DNA of 64,000 bases, from assembly GCA_030998225.1 (NCBI GenBank), contig JAPYXD010000734.1, positions 1,426,001 to 1,490,000 of the forward strand, read 5' to 3'. The translations under genes and the position numbers were made by a program. Shown piece after piece: positions 11,263 through 22,468 of this stretch. Below the pieces are notes generated by a model. It worked only from the letters and a program-made list of their open reading frames with translations, did no database searches and was not told where the DNA came from. The stretch's first letter is position 1. Each line of letters opens with the position of its first letter. The DNA comes from Diplolepis rosae (Eukaryota; Arthropoda; Insecta; Hymenoptera; Diplolepididae).

Positions 11263-14200
11263 ATGGAAAAATTTCTGAAATATCTGGAGATGAATAAATT
11301 GATGTACAAAACATTATGTATTGCATTTACTGCAGGGTTTGACGAAGATACCAGTAAGCTGATCAACACTCGGTTGAAGTACAATTCTTTATTTTCTGGA
11401 AAAAGAGGAGGAACAGCAAAAGATCGGTGGAAGTAAGTTTCTGCAAATAATATATTGTGTAGATTTTGATTTATTATTTCATTTATTTATACTTTTTTAG
11501 GTCGTTTATTCTCTATCTTCTCCATTTTTTCTTGCTGACTTTGCTTTTCCTTATGCACAAAACTAAATTATTATTTTTATACTATGAAAGTGCTATTATT
11601 GACGTTATCAATTTATTTACAGGATAATATCAAAAGTTTTTAACAAAAACTTTACACAAGATCAAGTAATGAAGAAATGGAACAACTTGAAACAGAAGTA
11701 TACGGTCTTAATATTAATATTATTGACTCACCTTATCTTTGCGTACAGTGTCGTCTCCTAATAATTGTAATCAATAATATTAAATAACCCCCTGTATTGT
11801 CCGTAGGAATTGACAGCTCCTCCCACTGGAATCCAAACTGAAGACGGAGAAGAAACTGCTGCCTCTTGGATTCATTACAACGAAATACATAAGATTTTAG
11901 GATCATGTCATATCATAAAACCTCTAATGCTTATAGATTCTTCAAACTCGAATCTTATTACAGTAAATAAAGCAAAACCAATAGTTCAGAACAACACATT
12001 AAGTACGTAGAAACAAGTGAAACTAGTAGTGGACAATTCATCAGTAGATACACTACCGTCGGAAATTGTGCACACGGTGCTCGTGATCGCTATTGAAAAT
12101 CACTGCTGACTTTGATCCAAGATATCTCGGTGAAAAAAAGAGATAGTACATTTTTTAAAATACAGTTGAAAAGCTTATGAAATTCCACGTCTAGTGATGC
12201 TCAATAAATATTTTTTTGACTTTTTGAAAATAACACAGTACGTAAGGAGTTAAAAAAAAATTCAAGATTTTTTCAAATTCTCTACATCAACTTCAACTTT
12301 TTGCATGACCTAGGAAAAATTTTTCCAACATCTGAAAATTTTAAGACATAAAGTCTAAAATCTCATCTTTAATTTAAGCCAAGAAAACTTAATAAATATT
12401 CATGGGTGCCCGAGATATGATTAAAAATGTTCAATCGTATCTGAGTTGAATTTTAATCGACGATCACGATTCTCGGACGGTATGTTGCTCGCCTCCTTCG
12501 TTGAAGCAGGACCGAAATGGCCACGCACAAAGGTGGCGCTTAAGTGGAGCCCTCTTATATGTAATTTTGATTCTGTTCATTAGTAATTTTTATTTCTAAC
12601 TATTCAAAATTTCAAAAAATATTTATTGTTATTTGTCACTATTAAAAATTATTTAAATCCAATATTATCCCCATATTAACGAATAGAACAATGATATGTA
12701 AACATTTTTTATTTCTTAAAATTCTTATAAACTAGAACATTAATAAAAATTTTAAAAGTCATTGTAAATATTAACTAAGAATGAAAGGAAAGGAAATAAA
12801 GGAAACACGTTCTTGGATCAAAGAACATATCAGAGAGCTCCACTTAAGCGCCACCTTTGTGCGTGGGCTATTCGGTCCTGCCTCAACGAAGGAGGCAAGC
12901 AACAAACCGGCCGAGAATCCTGATCGTCGATTAAATTTCAACTCAGATACGATTGAACATTTTTAATCGTATCTCGGGTACCCATGAATATTTTTCAATT
13001 TTTCTGGGCTTAAATTAAAGATGAGATTTTAGACTTTACGTCTTAAAATTTTCAGATTTTGGAAAAATTTTTCCTAGGTCATGCAAAAAGTTGAAGTTGA
13101 TGTAGAGAATTTAAAATATCTTGAATTTTTTTTTCAACTCCTTACGTACTGTGTTATTTTCAAAAAGTCAAAAAAATATTTATTGAGCATCACTAGACGT
13201 GGAATTTCATAAGCTTTTCAACTGTATTTTAAAAAATGTACTATCTCTTTTTTTCACCGAGATATCTTGGATCAAAGTCAGCAGTGATTTATAATAGCGA
13301 TCACAAGCACCGTGCGCACAATTTCCGACGGTAGTGTACATTGAGCTTTAAAGTTCCGGGAGTAAATAAACCACTAAAAGTATTGTCAACGACAAACGTA
13401 TTTCACTCATCATCATTAGATTCAATTTCATCATCCGTTTTAATTGAGAATCAGCCTCCACAACAGGAACAAACTCTAAAAATCAGTAATCAGACGTCGA
13501 AGAACAAAAGTAAATTATTAAAAGTATATTATTTTTACCACTCATTCTTCTTACTTTTTTACAGGAAAGTATGTGATTTTCATTGAGGACGATTTGAAAT
13601 TCTTTATAGTTATTAATATTCTTGAGTAAAACTGTACAGTTTAAAGTAACTAAATCATGAATAAAAAGACAGGTGTAAACTTAATATTTTAGGATCAACT
13701 TTAAAACAATATAATGTTCTGTGATCATCAATTACAGATTCATCATCAAGTACGGATTCATCATCAAGTACTGCATTTCCTCGACCATCAGATGTAACAC
13801 TATCTGCTGTGTCATCCACAAACACTGATCCTCATCGATTCTATCAACAACAGGTTAGAAGAAAATTGAAAAATTTTCACTTTGAACATTTTTTGGTCGT
13901 TTTTGTGCATACCAAAATTCCAGTATCAAGACCCAGATTTTTTTCCGGTACGAATAGTGTGAACATAGTAACTAATAATAAATCGGAAATGTAGTAATAT
14001 ATTCAGGCTGTACGTAAATATTGCATAAACAATCTTTTTCGTCAAATTATGAAAAAGAACATGGTATTTTGTTTTCTTATTACTTATCTGAAATTAACAG
14101 ATGAATCAACAGATTTTTCTGGAAAAAACATTTGGTGAAACAAAAATTTGTTTACATTTATTTATTTGTGCTAGCAAGACGTTTTTATCGTTTTCTGAAA

Positions 14201-14836
14201 AATTTTCCAAATGTGGGATACGACATATTAGAACGTAGGTATCGACATGTTAACGTAATTCGTTTTCTGAAAAGGGAAAACGAAGGAAGAAGGACAGAGA
14301 GGGAACAACCTTAAAAGAATGAAATACGCAGCCAAAAATTCCAAGCCAGCTAGATGTGAGAAGCAGCATTGCTGAACTGACAAAATTATATGCGGTTGGT
14401 AGTATACATACTTTCATCATTTTTTTCAGGTTCAATAAACTGCTAATTTATGATTATTTAAAGTATCACTATGTTCAAAATTTAAGAATTTTTTTTCCAT
14501 ATTATCAGGTACTTCAACATACTTTAAAAAAGTCATAAATAATTTATAAATCCTCGAAGCAGTTTAAATTTACTTTTCTAATAAAAAGATAGTGTTTCAT
14601 ACAAATATTTCATGAACATTTGCGTATAATGATCACATTAGTGAAGTCAACAAACTGATAAAACTGATGTTTAGAAAAAAATATTATTGAAAAACTGTCG
14701 ACTTTCATTTATGAATACGTTTGTATTTTTATAGTTACACCGACAAGAAACTCAGGAAAGGTCAAAGGCTCTCCTCGAATCACTGAACAAAATACAAGAA
14801 AATCAAAAGAATTTAGCGAAGAACTTTTGGAAATAA
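11263..14836 (+). pseudogene. Multi-exon Myb/SANT-like (trihelix-type) DNA-binding protein gene, disrupted
   Basis: Exon 1 (11263-11432) runs from ATG through FDEDTSKLINTRLKYNSLF and ends before GTAAGT. Exon 2 (11623-11704) gives IISKVFNKNF then QVMKKWNNLKQKYT. Exon 3 starts at 11807 with ELTAPPTGIQTEDGEETAASW. The LI-x-R, W-x-x-I and KW-x-NLK-x-KY spacing is that of Myb/SANT-like trihelix DNA-binding domains, and a TG-x-x-T-x-x-GE-x-TAASW segment commonly follows. All splice phases agree, though the exon 2 donor (gtctta) is weak. The frame stops at TAG (12008-12010), then continues in the same frame up to a foldback element at 12051. Removing the element and one TA rejoins the frame to 13509 (donor gtaaat). 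Exon 13738-13853 is Ser/Thr-rich (SSSSTDSSSST). The last exon (14735-14836) encodes a charged helix, RQETQERSKALLESLNKIQE, and a stop. Exons between 13853 and 14735 are uncertain; 14101-14134 and about 14332-14395 are candidates. The gene could be host or transposon-derived. Confidence 0.75.
12051..13336. mobile_element. Foldback DNA element with ~0.5 kb inverted arms, TA target duplication
   Basis: The left arm (12051 to about 12553) and right arm (about 12832-13336) are near-perfect inverted copies. The outer 20 bases are CACTACCGTCGGAAATTGTG at both ends. The flanks are TA on each side (12049-12050 and 13337-13338). A spacer of about 280 bp is AT-rich and non-coding. The open frame at 12781-12966 lies partly in the arm and is not a gene. 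There is no transposase, so the element is non-autonomous. A TA duplication points to the Tc1/mariner/pogo side of DNA transposons but other TA-inserting groups are not excluded. It sits in a coding exon of the Myb/SANT gene. Confidence 0.92.
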
Positions 14837-15062
14837 AACTTGGAGTGAACACTTTTTTCAAAAATTATATTATTTATTTTAGTATCACTATAGTATGTAG
14901 TATATATTTGGTTTAAATGTTAGAAGAAAAAAAAATTATTTGAATTATTAGTTTATGACTAAGTTTACCTATAAGAATTGGTTACGGGACACTTTAGTAC
15001 ATGTTTTTAAGGCCATGGAATAACCAGATCATATGATCAATATGGTGATTATTTTTTCTGTA

Positions 15063-15290
15063 TACCTTTATCCATGCAAAATAAGATATCAAGTCAAAAA
15101 CTTGTGAGATCAAAGAAAAGGCACTAAAGAAGGTCTGTCAAATCATCAATTTTTCTAATAATAAAAAAAATATATTCCAAAGAAATTTGTTTTTCATTTC
15201 AAAAAGTGCTCGTTGACATGTCTTCCTTAGTGCCTTTTTTTAGATATGACAAAATTTTGACTTGATATCTTATTTTGCATGGAAAAAGTA
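15063..15290. mobile_element. Small palindromic MITE, TA flanks
   Basis: The left arm begins taccTTTATCCATGCAAAAT and the right arm ends in its near-perfect reverse complement. The arms are about 70 bp (containing AAGATATCAAGTCAAAA and AAGGCACTAA). TA flanks both ends (15061-15062, 15291-15292). It has no coding capacity. Confidence 0.85.
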
Positions 15291-16050
15291 TACTTGAAGC
15301 ATAAAATAAAAGAGTTGCTTTGTTGTTTGGCGTATTTTATCTTCCATCTGAAAATATAGTCTAATATTACCAGTTTCCAGAAAGTTGCTTAAAACAACTA
15401 CACATTAACTAATAAGTTAGGTCCTCTTTTTAACTTAAGGTTGAAGCCTACCTTAGGATAGTCACAAATTATAGATTTAATCGATTAATTCTGGATTGCT
15501 ATTACCATATGTTCTTCCGCAAAACAGGCCAGTTACGTTAGAATTCGGAGCTCGAATTGACAATAATGGAGAACACTTAACTGAATTCGATGGCGTTTTT
15601 TTACAAATGTGATTCACAAAAACATTTTGTGACTGTATGGATTACGAGCAAGTTACAAATTCATGATTTCTTAGCCGCATGCACGAATTGAACTTTCAAT
15701 TAATCGAAAATCACATATTAAATTAACTGAAATACTACAGGAAATTCTTAAATTAATTGGAACAATGTACAAAAGTAAACAAAAGCACTTAACCTCAGTT
15801 TCTCATTCATGCAATATCTTCATATCGACAGTGTCAGAAAATGACACACGACTCTCGACGGCGCCACCAGCTTTAGTCTAAAATTAACCCGAAGTAAGAC
15901 CCGAAGCATTTACTTGAGAACATACTTCGCCAATTCGGACACGGCCAATGTATACCTATCGTGACATCCAAAGTCTGGGAATGCCTGTTACTAAAAACCT
16001 TGCGCGGGAATTATTTAAATAAACCATCAGTTGGTCTTATGGTGCATTTA
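15291..16050. other. Stretch without recognisable gene
   Basis: AT-rich sequence between two small palindromic elements. No domain-bearing frame, RNA gene or repeat was recognised. Confidence 0.5.
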
Positions 16051-16052
16051 TA

Positions 16053-16190
16053 CCTCTGTCTGCCTGACCGGTGCGAACAGAAAATACATAAGAGCAAAAA
16101 AGACAGACGTTTTCTTTTTATCCAATTTTACACTGTCTGTCTCCTTTACTCTTATGTATTTTCTGTCCGCACCGGTCAGGCAGACAGAGG
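16053..16190. mobile_element. Short palindromic MITE (CCTCTGTCTGCC termini), TA flanks
   Basis: The arms of about 58 bp are inverted copies: CCTCTGTCTGCCTGACCGGT at the left end and its reverse complement at the right end, each also containing an AAAATACATAAGAG block. TA flanks both sides. The open frame spanning it is an artefact of the palindrome. Confidence 0.88.
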
Positions 16191-16478
16191 TATGAAGTTT
16201 TATAAGTTTTATAAGAACGGTGTAAAATAAACATCAAATAAATAAATTGTATTTATCAAAGATTTTATTATAGTTCAACAAATCGGAGACGAACTTGAGA
16301 ACGAACTTCTCGAGTCGAAGGTAGGGGAAAATCTGATCTTATTTTTTTTTACACTACAAGGGATACTTTCGAGTACAAAAACCTCTCCTAAAAGAAATCC
16401 CCACTTAGCGGTCGAGTCGTAGAGGGGTTGAATTGAACAAAGACGTCAAACTTGCATACCCTGCGGTTCGTTTACATC

Positions 16479-16660
16479 GCCTGGCCGGCAGTGATCCCAG
16501 AACGTGGGAGCTGGCGGCCCCCACCATAGACCCCACCAGCTCATGGCTTCTTCCTCGCTCGACTGCCATAGGTTGTTTGAGGGAGGAAGACACAATGAGC
16601 TCGAGGCATCTATGGTGGGGGCCGCCAGCTCCCACGTTCTGGGATCACTGCTGGCCGGCG
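16479..16660. repeat. GC-rich palindrome
   Basis: The left arm (about 16479-16536, GGCAGTGATCCCAGAACGTG onward to the CACCATAGA block) is repeated in reverse complement at about 16605-16660. The two arms enclose about 70 bp. Both strands are open over 76-101 codons with near-identical peptides, which is explained by the palindrome. It is far more GC-rich than its surroundings and adjoins a dispersed repeat whose second copy (35246) lacks the palindrome. Confidence 0.85.
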
Positions 16661-17110
16661 TGTCATGTGAAAGTTCTCAAATTTCACTTGACATCCCTTT
16701 AACTCAAAAGGTCCATTTCTGGTCATGTCGCGTTCGAACTTTCGGTCCTCTCATAAATCTTCCTTTTATGATCGTTCTGGAGTTTTTCTTTTTATTATTT
16801 GAATCATAAAGCAAATGCTTTAGTATATTTTGAATATGAGAATCTGAGAGCTTATTCTCAGATCTATTTCTTAGAGGAAATAAATTAACATGAATTTATT
16901 ACTTTCCCATAACATGTTTTTAAACTCTCCAGAACGATCTGTTTTATTTTAAAACGAAAGATTTTGTATGGACAGACCTATAAACTTAATAAGTAATGGC
17001 TTACAATATTACAGCTATACATATTTCTTAAAATTAAAGTCTCTCAATTTCTCTTTTACTGATCAAATTCTGCCATATATCATAAATTATATGAAATATA
17101 ATAATAGTAT
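16653..17110. repeat. Dispersed repeat family 1, copy 1
   Basis: This segment, from ggccggcgtgtcatgtgaaag through the Tctggagtttttctttttatt block to ccatatatcataaattatatg, recurs at 35246-35690 with few changes. Copy 1 has about 45 bp (around 16860-16900) missing from copy 2; copy 2 has an extra TA-rich tract. It has no coding capacity and its termini are unclear, so its class is unknown. Confidence 0.88.
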
Positions 17111-17204
17111 GAATAATGATCGGTTAACATTTAATATAAATGAAGAAACGCCATCAATCCGATCTATCACTTTATTTTAAAAAAGAAGGATTCAAATTCC
17201 TCTA

Positions 17205-17236
17205 GCTTTCGACCCTCAATTTGAGTCCTTTTCAAG
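17205..17236 (-). ncRNA. Degenerate hammerhead-like terminal motif of PLE copy 2
   Basis: On the minus strand CTTGAAAAGGAC is followed after a short loop by GGGTCGAAAGC, so a GAC/GTC stem precedes GAAA. The first box departs from CUGANGA. This layout (TTGAAAA, stem, GAAA) recurs at 50412-50446 and lies downstream of the stop of the second Penelope-like element, as expected for a PLE terminal region. Catalytic activity is doubtful. Confidence 0.35.
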
Positions 17237-17648
17237 AGCTGTCAAAATCATATAAATTCTAAAATTATTTAAACATTCATCACTATGAAAAATAAATAAG
17301 AAATATTTGTAATAAAAACAGAACTTACATAAGAAGGTCAGTAGATAAATCATGTCAAAAAACACTTATTTTTCATACAATGTCAATAAAATAAAAATAA
17401 AATAAAATTAAAAACTACGTGTAACGACCAGCACATATCATGGTCGAAGTCAAGCGGACACTAACTTACAACTAAACAAATACAATCGAGGATAAGAAAC
17501 AGAGAGGTCGGAGAACAATAAATAAGATCGCAATATCGAGTATAAAGGTTTAAATATAAAAATAAATCGAATTATTTCTGTTTCATCAATTTTTTAAATA
17601 AAGAATCATATAACGGATTCAAACTCTCAGTGTCCTGTCTTTTATTTA

Positions 17649-18088
17649 CACTCGAGATTCCCTGTAACGAGAAGCTCGAGCATCGGAGACCTCTCTGTAA
17701 CGAGCGCGAGAGGGATCCCCTCCATATCCTATTTGTTGCTATGCGCTGTTATGCGCATTGTATAATGCGCGCAGTCCGTCTGTCAGTGAGGTTATGTGAA
17801 TAATTTATTTACATAGTTAAAAGCGTATAAAAAAGATTTCTGTGAGTATTGAACACGGAATTAACTTATTTGACGGTTTGTACTCAAAATACTAAAAATT
17901 TGTGATTAATTCATTAATTTGTGATGAAAGCCATCAAACTCATTGATTACTTTTTCAAATTCGAGCGCGCTTCATTCCGTAGTAGTGTGGGAAGAGAGGT
18001 CGATCGTCTGCTCGTTATAGGGAGGCGTGACGCGCTCGTTAAAGAGAGGTTTCGTTACGGGGAATCTCGTTATAAGGAATCTCGAGTG
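17649..18088. mobile_element. TA-inserting MITE (pogo-like termini), copy 1
   Basis: The termini are CACTCGAGATTCCCTGTAAC and, on the other strand, CACTCGAGATTCCTTATAAC. Subterminal GTAACGAG/GTTATAAG motifs repeat within the ends. TA flanks both ends (17647-17648, 18089-18090). It is 440 bp with no coding capacity. The short GTAACGAG-type repeats near the ends resemble pogo/Tigger elements (inference). It lies in the last codons of PLE copy 2. A second copy is at 36468-36892. Confidence 0.9.
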
Positions 18089-19441
18089 TATATTGGAAGG
18101 ATTAGTTTTTATGTGGATCAATTCAGAAATTAACTTTTTTTCAATTAGGTTCAATATCCAGGATTTTCACATCATTCCACCTAAAATCATGGTTTTTCTC
18201 CAACCGATGCTCAGAGACCACAGTGATTTGTTGAGAACGATGTGAAATGTTATTAAAATGTTCCCTGATTCTCGAAGAAATCTTGCGTTTAGTTTGACCT
18301 ACATAAACAGCTGGACAGTTGTCACATTCAATTTTATATACCAAGTTTATTCTATCATCTTTTGGAAGATTATCTTTCCCTTTAATAATCAGTTTAGAAT
18401 TCTTTTGGTTTTTAACAGAATAAACTACATTGATGTTATGTTTAGAACAAATTTTATTCAGTCTTTCTGATAAGCCTTCAATATACGGTACACAAAGAAT
18501 ACTCTCAGGAGAAAAATTACGTGACGACTCTGCTGGATTATTATTTTTACTACTAATATTAAATAATCTTTTTTTGATGTGACCCAGAACAAATTTTTTT
18601 TGAAAATTATTATTGTAAAGTATTCTTTTAACTATCTCCAAATTTTTATCATGAAATTCTTTATCCGAGAGTTTGACTGCTTTATCAACCAAATGACATA
18701 TAAGTCCGACTTTATGACACTTAGGATGACTGGAATTAAAATCAATAAATCTTCCATAAGACGTAGGCTTAATATACCAATCAAAAACGAGACCTTTGCT
18801 CTTTCGTATAATTTTAATATCGAAAAAATTAATAGTTTTGTCCAATTCCGTTTCAAAAGTGAATTGCAACCTAGGATGATAAGAATTGAAACAATGTAAC
18901 ATTGAATCAACATCTGTAGATGGAATTCCAGTTATAATATCATCTACATAACGTTTGTAAAAACTGGGTTTAAAACTCAATTTGTTCAAACAGTTATCTT
19001 CTAAATCTGCCATAACAAAGTCTGCTACGATAGGAGAAACCGGGGAACCCATAGCTGTTCCATAGACCTGTTCAAAAAACTGACCATTAAAACCAAAACT
19101 AGTGGAATTTATGACAAATAGTGTACTAGCAATGATCTCATTTAAGGGTAACTTAGTTGCGCTACCTAAGCTAGAAAATCTTTTTTTAATTGAATCAACA
19201 ATCAAATCTCGAGGAATATTAGTAAATAATGACTTAACATCGAAAGAAACCAAAATGTGATCCTCAGGGAGAACAATATCTTTTAATTCATTAACCAAAT
19301 GTAATCTATCTCTCACATAGCTCGAAGAGTTAGGAACCTTTTTCAAAATATTTTGCAAAAATTTAGCCATATTATAGGTAGGACTATCAAGAGGAGATAT
19401 TATAGTTCTTAATGGATTATCAGGCTTACGTATTTTGGGTA

Positions 19442-22400
19442 CACTGTGAGAAAAATCTGTACTATATTTAGTATACATGTAATGGAAGCATGAATGCACA
19501 ACATGAAATTAAATTTAGTCTACCGGCGTATACTAAATTTAGTATATGCGTGTACTAAATTTATTATACGCGTATATGAAATTTAGTATATGCGTATACT
19601 GAATTTAATATACATGTATATGAAATTAACTATACGCGTGCACTAAATTTAGTATACGTGTAGATGAAATTTAGTACACACATATAGTAATTTTACTGAT
19701 GGGTATACTAATTTTAATATATGTGTACTAATGCTAGAGAACCAATAAAACTCAAAGTATAAGGAAAATAATTAATATAAATTAAAATTTCTATTTAATT
19801 GTTTTCCTTATCGATTTGAAGTTAAATCTTTTTTTCTAAACTTTGTCCGAAAGGATATAAATGTTACCATTAAAAATAAAGTATATTGCGATTTGTAATG
19901 TTTTGTGTTACAATTATTATTCAATAGGGTATATTGTAAAATAAATACAGTTGAAGTACAGAGTATCACTTTATTAAGAATTATTAATAATTATCAAAGA
20001 TAATGATCCTTTTAGCGCCCTTCACTCTTTTGTCGCCTGGAGACAGAGGGTTAATGTCAAATATGAACCTGAAGAAATAATTTCATTTTGTAAATATGTA
20101 CTTGAAAGACACGTAAAAACTATATGTATATTGAATGAATCATCAAATAATTACCTTTGAATGAACTCTAAAGATTTTGGCAATTCCGCAACGTATGAAT
20201 ATCGAAACACGTAGTACGATGCGAAAGCAACTTGAATTTCTTCCATAACATCTTGAACTCTAATGAGTACGCGGTCTAAAAAAATAGTAATAGCATTTTA
20301 AGCAGAAAATCGGAACGTCTTATAGAACTCTCCCGTTTTCCCCAAAAAGATGTTTTAGACCCCTAATAGATGATCTTGTGTTACTTGGGCAAGATCAACT
20401 TTTTTTCGCGCGTTAATGTAACCTAAAATGTCTATCTACTTCTGGAATTTTTATTTTATTTTTTTCACATTTCACTTATAAAGCATTTTGCATGATCCGC
20501 GTAACTAGAAACGCGCTTGCGCAGATGAATTTCGTATACAGATATATGAATTTCAGTATACTGAAACATTTTGACTCTTTCTCATTTAACTAAACATTTT
20601 TAGACCGAATTTTTGCCTAATTGCGCCAAAAGTTTCGCTCTTAAATTTCGAGATTAAATTTAAATACGTAATTTTTAATTACGCCAATTTTCTAAATTTT
20701 TTGAGTGACAATTTTGCCCTATTTTGGGTCGAAAATTGTCCCTTTAAAATCTGCGTATGGGTAACACGAAGGGTGAAAATTTCGCGAAATGTAATTCTTA
20801 AATTAAAGGGCTAGAATGCTGAATAAACTCACTATTTTTAATCTAGGAGAAAGCGAGTGCTGATTGTCTGAATCCTCGTTTTCACAGCGCGTAATTTTTA
20901 AGTAACGTATCTAAAAAAAAACTCCAATTAATAAATGCTAAAATTTGGCGCAGTCGCGCCTTCGAATACACGGTTTAATTTTTGGGAGTTCCCTAATTCC
21001 TGTAAATAATGTTTGTGGGCTTGTTAGTATTGCTTCGATACATACCATAAGACCGCGTTTAAAAAAGAATTCTGTACTACTTTAAGATCCTACATCACAT
21101 GTTTTCCAAAATCTCAGTGGATAATCAAAAGGAGTTGGAAATGAGTGAAAATCACCTTACCACTACTCCATCCACTTTCCCTGGATAACGAGAAAAAATG
21201 ACTAATTCCACGACGGGTAAGAAGTCGATTTTTTTCGTTGATTTTGGTGTGGGTATACAACGTGACGAGTAGCTATCCCTTGCCCTTTTCAGGTAGAAAG
21301 GGAATCACTACTCGACATTTCGGAAGATATGTGATCAAAAACGCCTCCTTATTCCAGGCTTTACTCAAAGAAATTCGCTTTCCAAAATTTATAAGTGACC
21401 GTGTGAGCCAACAAACCCCTAGCTATTGCCGGAGGACGGGTTATCATAGGCGAAAAAGCTCTTAAGCAACTGATTCGCTGATGCTACAATGCAGCGAAAC
21501 AGTTACCAAGTCCTTTTCTTTTTGAGAGGCGATCCTGAGGAAACTCGGAGCAACTCAGAGTTGCAACTGCTTCCCAGGGTCTGGATGGTCCCTCGAACTT
21601 ACCTTAAGCAGGTGCTGAGACCCAAGTGAATTTTGGTAATTTTTCACCGCGCTCGTCACCTTGGTTTTTCTTTGATTCGCGGTTATTGATTCCCCACTTT
21701 TCATAAATTAGATAGAAGGGGGCTCACATGACTTTCCTGACATGAGATCACCAAAAATGGGGAACCAATGGGATTGGCAGAAAAAAATTCGTAAAAATAA
21801 TTATCTTTTTACACATTAATGCTCCTTTTACCATTTTACCCGGTCGAAATGGTGCGCGCTTCCTCACGCGTTACAACGAACCTTTTCCCACATTTTTATC
21901 ATTTTTGGTTTGCCAGAAAAATGCCTTTTTGCATTTTCTTGCAATCAGAGATAAGAGGGAAAGAGAACACACGAGTGTTAGAATGGGAAAAACAATTCAC
22001 CTGTCGTCGTCTCGTAACCGGCCTTGACCCGTAGTCTAATGGCTAGACACCAGTGTCAATATTTTCGTGGGTTTAAATCCCCTCACAGGTTACGCAATTT
22101 TCCTAACGGCACTTGATCAAGGAAACGTGCCAAAATTAAATAAAAGTTTCCGAAACAATCTATTTTGCTTTGCATATTGCATCTTTCGCCTTATTATGAC
22201 GTCTTAATAAGGTCTATCTTCTTATTATTTTCAAAGATTTTAGTTCTAATTTATAAATAATATGACATGCATGATATAAATCGGAATACAGCTGAACCGT
22301 CTTAATACAGAAACTACGAAATTCATATACGTAAAAGAAACTTAGTGTACACTTAAAAAATTTAGTATACCTGAGTATACTAAAATTACCAAGTGTAGTA

Positions 22401-22468
22401 AATTTAGTAAACATATAGGAAATTTAATATACCTCTGTATACTAAAATTGCAAACATTTCTAACAGTG
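19442..22468. mobile_element. 3.0 kb non-autonomous DNA element (CACTGT termini), TA target duplication
   Basis: The left end is CACTGTGAGAAAAATCTGTA and the right end, on the other strand, CACTGTTAGAAATGT. TA lies on both sides (19440-19441 and 22469-22470). Removing it with one TA rejoins the PLE frame through the conserved G-L-P-K-I motif. The first ~270 bp and last ~130 bp are full of diverged short units around tatactaaatttagtatac in both orientations. The 3027-bp interior contains no transposase that I can recognise; the open frames at 21238-21465 and 21819-22034 lack domains. One tRNA-like stretch lies at 22025-22091. The superfamily is unassigned: the TA duplication suggests Tc1/mariner/pogo, but the CACTG start and repetitive ends are not diagnostic. 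Confidence 0.88.
22025..22091 (+). tRNA. tRNA-like relic (A and B boxes)
   Basis: TAGTCTAATGG (22032-22042) fits the RNA polymerase III A box and lies in a perfect 5-bp hairpin (gtcta/tagac) like a D arm. GGTTTAAATCC (22070-22080) resembles a B box. The outer stem ACCCGT/ACAGGT pairs with one mismatch. No proper anticodon stem forms and the T stem is poor, so this is a pseudogene or a tRNA-derived promoter, not a working tRNA. Confidence 0.4.

Noticed and set aside
12781..12966. A 61-codon frame inside the foldback element
   Set aside because: It spans spacer and arm, has no domain, and part of it is the inverted copy of the other arm.
16405..16809. Overlapping frames of 76-101 codons on both strands
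   Set aside because: They are produced by the GC-rich palindrome: the two strands give nearly the same peptide.
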